64,000 nt of DNA from Toxonevra muliebris (Eukaryota > Arthropoda > Insecta > Diptera > Pallopteridae). The notes below the pieces were generated by a model. The model was not told the DNA's origin. It saw only the letters and a list, made by a program, of their open reading frames with translations, and made no database searches. The position numbers were made by a program, and so were the translations under genes. Of this stretch, positions 1-10,510 are shown one piece after another (positions within the stretch are counted from its first letter, which is position 1; each line of letters begins with the position of its first letter). The DNA lies in NCBI GenBank assembly GCA_963691655.1, contig OY829326.1, positions 17,906,878 to 17,970,877 on the forward strand. The letters are read 5' to 3'.

Positions 1-2224
1 GTGCACCCCCGCACCCACCCCGCAGGCCATTTTTGAACCATCTATAAAAATGGGAATGTCGTATTCTGTATTCTGGAAATCTTACCTTAAAATCGCTTTT
101 GAAACACAGTTGTGGTATGATGTAATCTGTTGCCCTGAACATGAAGTCTGGGGAATTTCAACCCTTTTTTCTCGAAAACGTAACGTGATGGAAAGTTTCT
201 GACCACAGATTCGTGTTCAGCATGGGAAATTCATTTGAAGCCGTCTTAATCGCGCAAGGAATGTTGAAATTTGCAGGGTAGTATAATGTTTTGATATGAA
301 GCATTAAGTTATCCTCGCTGTAGACAGATCCAGTCACTTCTCTCCAGCTTTCAAATTCCCATTAAATTTCCGATTAAGACAGACAGAAAGACTCACACGA
401 TTTCCTATTCATGTGAGTCCTGATTTAGAATGTGGACATAATATCCTGATCGTTGATCACTTCCAGATAAAATCCTATAATATTAAAAGCAAAACTTATA
501 ACTCCTTTATGCGACCATTTCTTATAAGAAATCTGATTATCTCTTTAAGAAAGGTATAATTTGAGGTTGTAGGAGAGTACTCCCTGAGTACCGGACCAAC
601 TCCTCATAACACTTTCACAGAATGTATTGTACTCTGCTTCTTTCTTACTAAGTAAATTACACTCAACATTGGTGTGTAAATTAATAAAGGATACTGATCT
701 TGAACCAAACATAAAGTGTTTTCTACAAATATTTTCACAATAATTGTTCAGGTTATTAACTAACAATTAAATAGAAATTTTAAACTTTGAAAGCGCTCTA
801 ATTTCAGGTCCAGTGGCAGCATAACAAACTTTCATCCCTGGAGAGTCGGTCTTACCTATTATCCTTTCCTAATCAACACAATGCATTGCATTCATACAGT
901 AGCCCCTGAATGTTGATTGTCTTGAAAATCTTTCATAATCCAAAACAAGTAATTAAATTTTGAAATTCTTGAGGTTTTCAAAATCATAACCTAAAAAATT
1001 GGGTCACCTTTTAAAAATTCAAAGAATTTCGCTCAAAACCACAAAGAAACGCCAAATCTTCCAATAAATTTTCGGTAAAAAAACAACACAAGCAAACATA
1101 GATCTCGTATGTTACTATGTATGTTTGTAGTTATGAAAAAGGAAATTAATTAAACAAATAATAAGTAATAATGATGGAAAAAAACTAAAACAATAATATT
1201 AAAATTAAACAAAATACAAAAATCAACGCTATTATTCTTTATAGCTTAAGTATGGAATTTTCCAGGAACTTTGTGTGCAAGTTTTATTTTTATACCATAT
1301 ATATATATATATATATATATTTTTATATTTCATTTTGTTTGTATAATAAAACTAAATAAATATGTTGCAATAATTTAATTTATGATGCTGACTGTCGTTT
1401 TCGTTATTATTTTTATTTATTTATTTATTTGTGTATGGTTTCTTTTTTTTTGTAATTATTTTTATTTTATTTTATTTCGTAGTTGTTGTTGTATCTTTTA
1501 ATGTGCACAATTAAAGCTATATCTTGGCTGTGTATCTTGCACTGCAGACAGCAGATACTCATGCTCGTATATATACGCGCTGTCATTACGCTTGTGCCTG
1601 TTTTCTGCTCGACTGACTGCCTGCCTGCCTGCCTGCTAGCCTGTTTCCCTGCCGGATTGCCAACTTGCCTCAATTGTGTACATATTAACAACACAACAAC
1701 AATTTACAATCGAAATAAGCGAACGAACGAATGAATGTACAAGCGAGTATTTTGTATTGTAATTTATAATTTTTGTGTGCGTAATTAATAGTATTTATTT
1801 TTAATTCATATTTTTATTTTTCATTTGCTTTTTGTTGTTGCTATTGCTGTCTTTTAGACTCGTGAGTCATTTATATTTGTATTAAGTTTTTGTTGTTTTT
1901 TTCGTACATTTGTTGAGCACATTTCAAAAATTATTTGTCAGTGAATGTAAATAGTTAAATTTTATTTTTTCTATTATTTGATTCGATTCTACTTATTTTT
2001 TTTTCTGGCTCTTTTTCTCTCTACTAAGGTGAGGTCTTTGAACCTTTTTCCATCATGTGTACTAATTATTTTGCGCAAAAATTCAAATGAGGAATTTAGT
2101 TTCGAATATAATTATATTTCTTAAGAATAAAAATTAAATTAAATAGTTTTATTAACCCTAGAATATTATTATTAATTTTTTACCTTTAAATACGAATAGT
2201 TTCGAATGGCGTTTTAGTTGAGTA
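1..2224. other. AT-rich non-coding stretch, probable bab2 intron
   Basis: No open frame here looks like a gene. The stretch holds an (AT)12 tract at 1297-1320, homopolymer-rich patches around 1440-1480, and a CTGC-type simple repeat near 1616-1640. It lies downstream of the bab2 BTB exon on the minus strand, so it is most likely intron. That placement is inference, because no later bab2 exon can be seen. Confidence 0.5.
1297..1320. repeat. (AT)n microsatellite
   Basis: About twelve uninterrupted AT units, with no associated gene. Confidence 0.9.
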
Positions 2225-2228
2225 TTAA

Positions 2229-2449
2229 CCTTAGAGAGGCAACAGGGGTGACCAGTCATTATTTGATAAAATCACCGCAGAGAAATTTGCCTTAACTGCA
2301 TTTAATATAAAATTAATAGCAATGATTAAATTGAATTTTTTTTGTCTTCTATTGGAGTAAATAAGAAATTTTACAATAAATAATTTTGATTTTTTTTGTT
2401 TAACAATGTTGCTAATTACGTAGACAAAAAAAGTGTTGCCTTTCTAAGG
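2229..2449. mobile_element. Short piggyBac-like MITE with TTAA duplication
   Basis: The left end reads TTAA then CCTTAGAGAGGCAACA. The right end, reverse-complemented, reads TTAA then CCTTAGAAAGGCAACA, so 15 of 16 terminal bases match. Both ends are flanked by TTAA (2225-2228 and 2450-2453), the target preference of the piggyBac superfamily. The 221-bp body is AT-rich with no reading frame, so it must be non-autonomous. The superfamily assignment rests only on the target site and TIR form. Confidence 0.75.
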
Positions 2450-2597
2450 TTAATATTATAACTAAGAAGTTGAACGAAACATTATAATTCACACTCAAGA
2501 AACAAGGGAGAACATTTAAAATAGGCGATTTTAAAAAACATATTTCAATTTAGCGACCTCAAATTAAATAGGAAATATTTCACTTAATAGCCACATA

Positions 2598-2797
2598 TTA
2601 TGTTGTTGTTTAGAATTGAAGCTGGACTGAACTAAACTAAAGCACCCAGGATAGAGCCAGTATAAGAGAGTAGAGAGACAGGAAAGAATTGTGAGGGGGT
2701 ATAAGAAGAAGGGAAGCCTAAGTTCTCTCAACCGCAAGCTTCTTACTTCAAAACTCTCATTTTTTCAATACAAAAATAAAAGATTTTGACAGATAAT
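2598..2797 (-). mobile_element. LINE 3' untranslated end (left part of an interrupted copy)
   Basis: Reverse-complemented, this stretch matches the region after the reading frame of the plus-strand LINE at 36940-37700. Both contain a GGTTGAGAGA motif, then TTTCCTGTCT, CTACTCTCTT and CTGGCTCTATC in the same order. It is separated from its coding part (4081-4645) by the DNA element at 2798-4075, so it is one LINE copy split by a later insertion. Confidence 0.7.
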
Positions 2798-4075
2798 AGC
2801 CCAGTCGGTAGAGTAAAAAATACACCAAAAGTTCATAAAAATTCTTAACTGCGATTTTTTTTTTTAGTAATCGTTAGTGGGAGTATGGTAGATGGAAAAA
2901 CCACAAAAATCAGTTCTGGGGTTGCAGGGCGATCCCCCCAAAAAACCCCCTTTTTGGTGAAAAAAGCCTTTTTGTACTAATAACTGGTTAACCGTTGGAG
3001 ATATCAAAAAATTATCTAGTACACATTAAAATCTTAAGTGATTTTCTAAAAAAAAAGGGTTTAAAATAATTTTTTCGTATATGTCATAGTTTTCGAGATA
3101 TTCAATATTTAAGAAATTGCAAATTTAGTACTTTGGATGTACTGTGAATGCGCGCGCATCTTTGTTTATTTGAATATTTGAGTGCGGAGCCTATAGGAAA
3201 AATTGAATTACTCGAAAACTAAACAAGCTAGAAAGAAATATCAAAAAGGGTTTTAAAGAAGATATAAAGTTCAACATCCTTTGCCATTTTCATTGACAAC
3301 AGATTTTTTGTATACAAAAATAACAATATAGTATAGTTGCCTGTTGTTTTTATTACTTTTACTATTTGCTTTTAGTTCAAGACATTACTTCTGAAAATCC
3401 TGTAAGAGTTAGAAATAAAAAAAATTCACATTTAGCGGTTTTATCAGCAAATAAAAGTTGGCCAATTTTTTGGCGATTTTTGTTGTTGTTTCCTTGAAAT
3501 AGAAAAAAGACCCAAAGGAATTGAAGATATATCTCAAAAATTGTTTGTTTCTGTACACATATCTTGTAACTATATTTTATAATAATTTAGAAGTTAAAAA
3601 GCATTAAAAAAAAACATCAAATACAATAAACAAAAAATTGGGTGATTTTAATTTGCTGATAAAATTGTAAAATGATAATTTTTTTATTTTTCCTACAGGC
3701 TCCGCACTCAAAAATTCAAATAAACAAAGATGCGCGAGCATCCACAGTCCATCCAAAGAACTAAATTTGCAATTTCTTAAATATTGAATATCTCAAAAAC
3801 TATGACATATAAAAAAAATTACTTAAGACTTTTTTTTAGAAAATCACTTAAACTTTTTTTTTTGTGGCAAGTATTCTTTTTATATCTCCAACGGTTAACC
3901 AGTTATTAATAAAAAAAGGCTTTTTCACCAAAGGGGGGATTTTTTGTGGGGGTCGCTTTGCGACCCCAGCACTGATTTTTCTGATTTTTGAATCTATCAT
4001 ACCCTAACTAACAATTGCTGAAGAAAACTCTCAGTTTAGAATTTTTATGATGTATATCTTTATAATGACTGGACT
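2798..4075. mobile_element. Non-autonomous DNA element with about 400-bp terminal inverted repeats
   Basis: The left arm (2798 to about 3205) and right arm (about 3681-4075) are imperfect inverted copies over nearly their whole length. Shared landmarks are CCAGTC at the tips, CATAAAAATTCT, a G-rich/C-rich pair near 2930 and 3955, GGTTAACC, GCATCTTTGTTTATTTGAAT and GCGGAGCCT. The loop of about 475 bp is AT-rich and non-coding. The outer bases (AGCCCAGTC and AGTCCAGTC) give the termini; the flanks ATAAT and ATAAG may be a degenerate 5-bp duplication, but this is unsure. It sits inside a LINE. I cannot name its superfamily. Confidence 0.7.
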
Positions 4076-4080
4076 ATAAG

Positions 4081-4645
4081 CAAAGCAAGGCTTCAATTTA
4101 GGTATGACTGTTAGTTTTCTTGACGAACCTTAGAAACTCAGGAAAAGGAAGAGTATGAATATTACTTATATTCAAGGCATCACTACCGAACAACCGTAAT
4201 CTGGTTCTCGCGAAATCCGGACAGCGACAAAGATAATGCACCGTAGTATCGTCGTCCTCAAGACACGATTGGCAGGTTGAATTGGTTATGACGCCCATAT
4301 TAATCATATGCTGACCACATGTGTTGTGCCCTGTGATGACACCCACCAGTAATATCAGGTCCTTTCTTCTCAGTTTCAGAAGAAATTCCGCTGATTTCCT
4401 GTTAGGTTAGCTTAGACCATCTTTCTCTATGGATAGAAGCCACAAAGTCGTTGATCCAACGCATGACCTCGCCAGAGCTAATGCCAAGAAAAGGTACAAT
4501 TGGTGAACCTTCATTAGCAGAACCTTCATTTACTAGAACTGCTTTATTAAGGCATAATTGTTGTCTTTTCCAACACTATTTGATCCAAGTACCAACCGGA
4601 TCCAGTACCGTTTGAGGTTTTGGGTCCGTCAGCATAGAAGACATG
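4081..4645 (-). pseudogene. LINE fragment: RNase H domain and C-terminal zinc-knuckle tail
   Basis: Read on the minus strand, the fragment starts near 4640 with an RNase H-like YADGPKTSNGTGSG motif and proceeds with stops and shifts. It ends in a readable 82-codon frame (4098-4346) carrying a C-x2-C, H and C zinc-knuckle pattern (CQSCLEDDDTTVHYLCRCP). RNase H followed by such a tail is typical of I/LOA/R1-group non-LTR retrotransposons; the clade is not resolved. A second copy of the same family lies at 36940-37700 on the plus strand. Its 3' untranslated end continues at 2598-2797 beyond an inserted DNA element. Confidence 0.75.
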
Positions 4646-5284
4646 ACGGAGAACCTAGAGTACGACCATATTTTGTTGTACCGTATATTTAAAGGACCAC
4701 CAATAAACTTTAGGTGTTTATTAACAAATGCGAGCGACGTATCCTTAAATTTTGTCTATCAAATACAATCCCAAATGCATTGAAAAGTCTGTCACTATCG
4801 GAATCAAGCGATGTGAATATCAGAAATCTTCCACCAAAAACCTATGCGGAAGGGCACACTTGAAAGAGAAGTTCTGAAGTCATGAGATGAAATCAAAAGC
4901 AACGCATTGGAAACATTTTATGAAAGTTCTAATTCTCTCCTAAGAGTAAGAGAACATGATGATAAAACTTTATGATATTTATGAAATGAAATATGTCAGG
5001 CTGAAGTTGAAATGAGTTTGGGCTTTAATAGAATTAAAGGAATGAATCTGGCGTGTATTTCTTGAAACGAAACTTTCTATAATAAGGCCTTTGCAATTCA
5101 CATATGTAACTGGGCCACATGTATTAAATTTATAACAGCGTACAAAGTTATTTTCTCAGCAGTAGGCGCTAATGTTTAGTTACACTTGGCAATTATCATC
5201 TTGTTTTACATTAAACACACATACACTTAAAAAGCTACTTTACCACAATACTTTACCACTGCCCTATTTAAATATCCTTTTTTT

Positions 5285-5860
5285 CTGTGTGTGTGTGTGT
5301 GTTTAGAGTACAAACCAAAATGCAAGTCTAAATTGCCTAACTACAACTACACAAACGCTATAAAGTAAAAAAAGAAAAAAAAAAAAACACAACAACCACA
5401 CCTCATCACTAAATCTAAAAATTTTCCACCAAATTGCTTTTGCATAAAATCGTAAATTACACACAAATGCAGAGCAAAGCACAAATACAAAAAAAAAAAA
5501 AAAGGATAAAGGCTCAGGTTTCTACACACACACACACACACATACAAAGAGAATATAGAAAAGATGCCCACTTTAGCAAAGCAACCTCAAAATACATGTA
5601 CGCACATATAAAATACAAAACACACACACACACACACAAACACATATGAATCTACCAATGTAAACGCATGCATATAAAAATGCATAATATCTGCGAAAGA
5701 GTTGCAGATACTTTGCCGCCATCATCATCATCGCAATCATTATCATTGCTGGCACGATTGCCTTGCCCGTGCTGTTGTTGTTGTTGTTGTTGTTGCTATT
5801 GCTACTTGTATGTACTTTTGTTGATGCCGCTACCACCTCTGCTGCTGCAGCAAAGTGTTA
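5285..5860. repeat. Cluster of simple repeats (GT, CA, A, TTG)
   Basis: Contains (GT)n near 5288-5302, poly-A near 5490-5504, (CA)n near 5525-5541 and 5622-5639, and a TTG tract near 5773-5798. The clustered repeats explain all the apparent reading frames here. Confidence 0.85.
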
Positions 5861-6354
5861 AAAATGCTCTAAAAGTGTGTGTAATTGAAGGAAAATAGCT
5901 TTTTGGAAAATTACACAAACACACAACAAGTAAATAGAAGAAGAAGAAGAGCGTTTTTCGCGCATATGGGCATTTTAAAATGTGAAGTTGCTTATACTAG
6001 ATGGTGTGGGTTGTGTACGTTAAAATTACCAAAGCAGGAACTTTGCGAAAGTAGCTATTCTGCCTGTGTAACAAAAACTTTGTGGCTTAACATAACATGT
6101 TGGAATGGTTTTGTAACTGAAAAGCGAGACGTAAATGGCAGTGAAGTGTGCGAGTAATAGAAGTAAAGGATATATACGGTAACAGTAAAATCAAAAGGAT
6201 TCTATGTATTTGAAAAGAAACGTAGCGATTTCTATTACTAGAGGTAGCTGAAGGAAAATTATTGAAAGCAAGTTTTGGATTTTCTATTTAAAAACTTTGA
6301 TTCAATTTTACAGTTATGAATAAAAATATATGAATTGAGTGTGGTTCGAAATAT

Positions 6355-6367
6355 GGGGGGGGGGGGG
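6355..6367. repeat. G13 homopolymer
   Basis: Thirteen consecutive G on the plus strand, rare in otherwise AT-rich DNA. Length may be unreliable for sequencing reasons. Confidence 0.85.
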
Positions 6368-9300
6368 AACAAAAAACAATCTACTTTTTTCTTAATTTTT
6401 CTCAATTTCCAAATTTTCGTTTCGTCTATCTGGTATATACAGAGATGTGTGCCACAAAAGCACAACGGTTTCTTTCACACCCTGTAAATTGTTGTACCTA
6501 GTTCGATTAAGACTATTCAAAAGTTAAAGGAGACATTTTAGAATACAACCTGGTATTACAGTATTAACAATACTATTTTCAGGGGAAAAGATAATATTTT
6601 CAGTTCAAAGCTCCGAAATTTCGATCAAAACTGGCGACTGAATCTAATTTCTGGCTTTTCCAAATTTGAAGTCTAGTTGTTGCCTTTTACATACGTAAGC
6701 AATAGCGACTCCAAGGAAGAGGAACAGGATTTTGACGTTAGGTCCTCTCTCTCGCTTCCTCGTTTCGGTAGGTAAATTCGAAAGATCAGCGATCAATTTC
6801 AGAGCTTCATTTGAGTGCCACAGCTACCACTGAGCTACTTTAAAAAAAAAACAAAATTTTTTAAATTTTTTTTAGACTATGCCGCTATAGACTATCATTC
6901 CAAGCATATAGGATTTGACTCCCTTTAAGGACATGTCCGTACACATTTCTTTAAAATCATTTTTCATGCCATAAGAGGTTCAAAGTTTAGAATTTTCGAC
7001 CATAATTTATACTTTTCATGCAATTTTTGCTGAATTTCTGAAAACTTACAAGCTTTGTACATATTGCTGCATCAATAAACATTATCGGATTACAAAAATT
7101 GTTTTTACATTATGTTTGTACTTGCAATGAGCAATAACAGAGCTGCGGAATTTGAGAAAAAATTCCAAAAAATTTTCAAAACTCATAATTTATTTCGGTA
7201 CTTTCAAGACCCTCTTGGAGCCTGATTTCAAAAATTTTGCTTTCCCTTTTTAAGTTTTTAACTTGACGCAATTTTTGGCTATTTTATGTGTCCCATCGAG
7301 ACATTATTTGCTCAATTTTCTCACATTCTATATCTTTTATAGTATTTTTACACATTTTTATACACCTTGCAACTCCTCTTTTTAGAGTGTAATGTCTGTA
7401 ACTTACATTACATATATTTCTTGTTATTTTTCTCACCACATTATTACTACATTACACAATAATAAGCGCGCTTGCATATTATCGACACTAATTTTAGATA
7501 CAATATATAAATATGAAAAAAAAAACAAGCAAAGTATGTATATATATTTCATTTATTTATTTATTTGCTATAATTCTTTCCCTTCGCAGCAGTCCAACTT
7601 CAATGGGAACCGAAACTCTCAGGCTTAAACTACACAAATACGTTGTAGTAATAACTTTCCATATTGATGTAGATATGTATGTATGTGTGTAGCACTCTAC
7701 TCTACACAAATTATAATGATTATATATTGTAGTTTATATTTTTCTTACAATTTTTTTGTGTTTTTGCTGCTTTATTTATTTTTATATTTTTTTTTTCTTC
7801 ATCTGTTATTGTTTTACGTCAATTTATTTTGAATTGTATTATTTTATTTTTCCTGCTGCTCGCTTCTACTACATACAACTTCTTCAGTTTAGTTTCTGTT
7901 TGGTTTGGTGTGTATTTTTTTTATTGTTGTATTTATATATTTTTATATATTTGTTTGTCGTACATTGCATTTATTATATTTATATATGTATATACACGTA
8001 CATCCATCCATACATATGTACATACAAAGTGTATTCATATTTTTATTATTGTTGTTGTTGCCTTCAATTGTAAGTTGTAAGAAAATTATAGGTATTTGCC
8101 CTTATGGCAAAGACGCAACGAAGCGAAACAATAAAATATAATAAAATATACAAAACAAAAACAAAAACACAAAAAATATAATATTTATTTTGTTTGAGTT
8201 CAGACATTTGTATGGGGCAGATTGCATACATATATATATGTATATATATGTATGTATTGTATATCTTGAATGAATATCTTGTATCTTGTATATTGTATCT
8301 ATGCTATTAAATGCCATTCGTACAATCGTACAACATAATGCGAGTGAGTGTTTCCAGTTTGTGTGGCACTCACTGTGTGTGTGTGTGTGTGTGGATTGTG
8401 TGGCAAAATGACTTGCAAAGAAATTGAACGCAATGGTGCGCAATTAAAAGTAACAAAATTAATGTAGCACAATTTGACTTCATTCATTTCCCCTTTCCGT
8501 TGTTCACCTCATCCCGTCTCTTTCCGCTCTCTTGTCTTCTCCTATTCTTCATATACAATACATGCATATTACTTACACGCATTTGGTTAATATTATTTTA
8601 TTTTTTACAATTAAAGAAATAACAATCGACAGCATAATGTGTTATAATTAAGTTTGTTGTTTTATTTATTTACTTTGTTGTTGTTGTTGTTGTTGTTGTC
8701 GTTGTCGTTTGTCTTGCTGCAAGCGCAAATTTGTACTTGAGTGAGGAAATGTCAAAGTGTGTGACATTATAAAGTGTTAGAGAAAAAATGATTTGTCTGT
8801 TTGTATGTAATCTACATATATAAATAATAACAGTCATTGACAAAATTCAACTTTTTTTTCTAACCTATCTTTGCTATACAGGGTGATACTGCCCAGCATG
8901 AAAGTGAATGATGATAGAGGAGGTTGAGGCAAGTAAAAAATTGTATGGCTGCAGGGCCAGTTTTCACCCGATTACGAGCTAAAGAGGATTAAAGATTATT
9001 TAATCATATTTCAGTATTTTTGCAATAACATCAAAAGTTATTATTATTGTAAATATATTTGAGAATTATATAAACTCATTATAGCAAGCTGATAAAATAA
9101 TAGTGATGGCGAAGCCCTAATTAGTTTTATTGCTCGAGGAGGCGAATATCTCTGTGTTATGATGACGTAGAATCTCGGTTAAGTCAACAATCTCTACACT
9201 AAAAAGACTTCAGTGAAGTCTATGTCTGGGCATCACCGGTGTTATGACTACCACACCAGGTAATGTTTTTAATATTTTACTTCATTTACTTTGCTTAGAT

Positions 9301-9512
9301 ATGGTAAAATCCAATGGACTGAGCGATATGAGAGACCTATGGCCATATCTAATTTAAGTACCTAACCCAAAAATTATAATTAAAAATTTTTGTATCGTAA
9401 TTAATCAGAATTTACATTAAGATAAAATCGCAGAACTGTGTAAAAGATTGAACATTCTGTGATAATTGGAAGGTTTATCTATTCTCGAAATTTCGAGCTA
9501 GGAGCCAAATAG

Positions 9513-9641
9513 TAGAGAACTTGAGAGTTTGATTCTCCTCTTGTTTTGGTGGTTAATTCTCATAACCTTCTTATATTTCTATCCCACAATGGGCCTTGAA
9601 CAGGCCTAAGTAAGTCGAAAGACAGCCACTTAACCTAACCT
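9513..9641 (+). mobile_element. Partial tRNA-related SINE
   Basis: Begins with a B-box-like GAGAGTTTGATTCTCC, followed by the family block GGTGGTTAATTCTCATA and ending in GACAGCCACT plus TAACCTAACC. The same blocks occur in the fuller copies at 32881, 38535 and 62893. The 5' head with the A box is missing. Confidence 0.7.
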
Positions 9642-9904
9642 ATATTCCTATCAATTTAAAGTAAATAAGAAAGTGCCCATCAGAGCTGTAAAAGAGTGCA
9701 ATCAATTGAGGATATAAGTCACAAATGAATAAAAATTTTTGATTGCAGTTACTGAATAATATATTTGACTCCAGAATAAAAAATGCAGTTGAAAGTCTTT
9801 TTTGGAGTCACCGATTGGTTATTCATTAAGAAAAGTCTTTTTTAGACTCAAGGGAGAGCAGTCTTTTTTTGAAATCATGAGACTGCAAATCTTATGACTC
9901 CAAA

Positions 9905-10045
9905 ATCATGACTGCTTTGAAGTCACTAGGACTCAGTTGGAGTCACTTGAAGTCACTTGGAGTCACTTGAGTAACTTTGAACTCAAATGCTATCATTTGG
10001 AGTCAATTGCAATTTGCAGTCAATTGGAGTCAGTTGAAGTCTTTT
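9905..10045. repeat. Degenerate minisatellite of about 10 bp (GGAGTCACTT)
   Basis: Variants of GGAGTCACTT and AAGTCACTT recur in direct order, at first almost perfect (9935-9970) and then decaying to AGTCAATT and AGTCAGTT forms. Related GGAGTCA and AGACTCA words extend back to about 9790. The frame across it only reflects the repeat. Confidence 0.75.
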
Positions 10046-10422
10046 GGAGGCAAGTGGTTAGTGTGTTGGACTGCTATGCAGAGATGCACATAAGTCGGCA
10101 CGCTCAAAAAATCAAAAATAAAAATTTTCCTACACGGCACAACCTCTTGGCTGGCAATGGCAAACCTCCAAGAGTAAAAAAAATGCCTATGAAAAGCTTT
10201 TCGCCGTTCGGATTCGTCCCTTCCACTCGTGTATAAATATAACTCACACAACATGAATGGATGTGAAAAGCTCGAACTTGACCCTCCAGGGGCTGTTGTG
10301 CCAAAATAGTGGTAGTAGTAGAAGCAATGGGAAAATCACAATTTAATATAAAATAAAATGTCGTAATACAATGGGCCGTTCTGGCTTAAGTGTGTCCCTG
10401 GACAGCCTCTTAACCTAACCTT
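10046..10422 (+). mobile_element. Second SINE type sharing the same 3' tail
   Basis: The start has a Pol III A-box-like word (CAAGTGGTTAGTGTGTTGG) followed by a long body unlike the other SINEs except for GGCTGGCAATGGCAAA. The end reads GGGCCGTTCTGGCTTAAGTG, then GACAGCC and TAACCTAACC, matching the tails of the copies at 9513 and 38535. It may be a related SINE subfamily with a different body. Ends are approximate. Confidence 0.6.
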
Positions 10423-10510
10423 ACAAAATGGTAAACTAACAGAATTTGCTGATCAGACTTACTGAATTCTTTTCACACCAATTTTTTTCCTTTTTGATTT
10501 TTCAGCTTCA

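Larger units (their letters stand above)
4646..9494. other. Non-coding stretch rich in microsatellites
   Basis: No convincing gene. Most frames are low-complexity translations of CA, GT, TTG or poly-A/T runs. It holds the microsatellite cluster at 5285-5860, a G13 run at 6355-6367, a GT run near 8379-8393 and a TTG run near 8675-8699. The part from 6480 to 7400 has plain AT-rich sequence with no recognisable terminal repeats. It probably belongs to the long bab2 intron. Confidence 0.45.

Noticed and set aside
2403..2409. ACAATGT, a Doublesex core motif, in the bab2 intron
   Set aside because: The 7-mer is expected by chance in AT-rich DNA, stands alone and lies inside a transposon end, so no regulatory site can be claimed.
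7756..8141. Several hydrophobic frames suggesting a membrane protein
   Set aside because: They are translations of T-rich DNA, dominated by Phe, Tyr and Ile, in overlapping frames without conserved features.
8880..8900. CAGGGTG as a hAT tip
   Set aside because: No matching CACCCTG end with an 8-bp duplication was found at a suitable distance.
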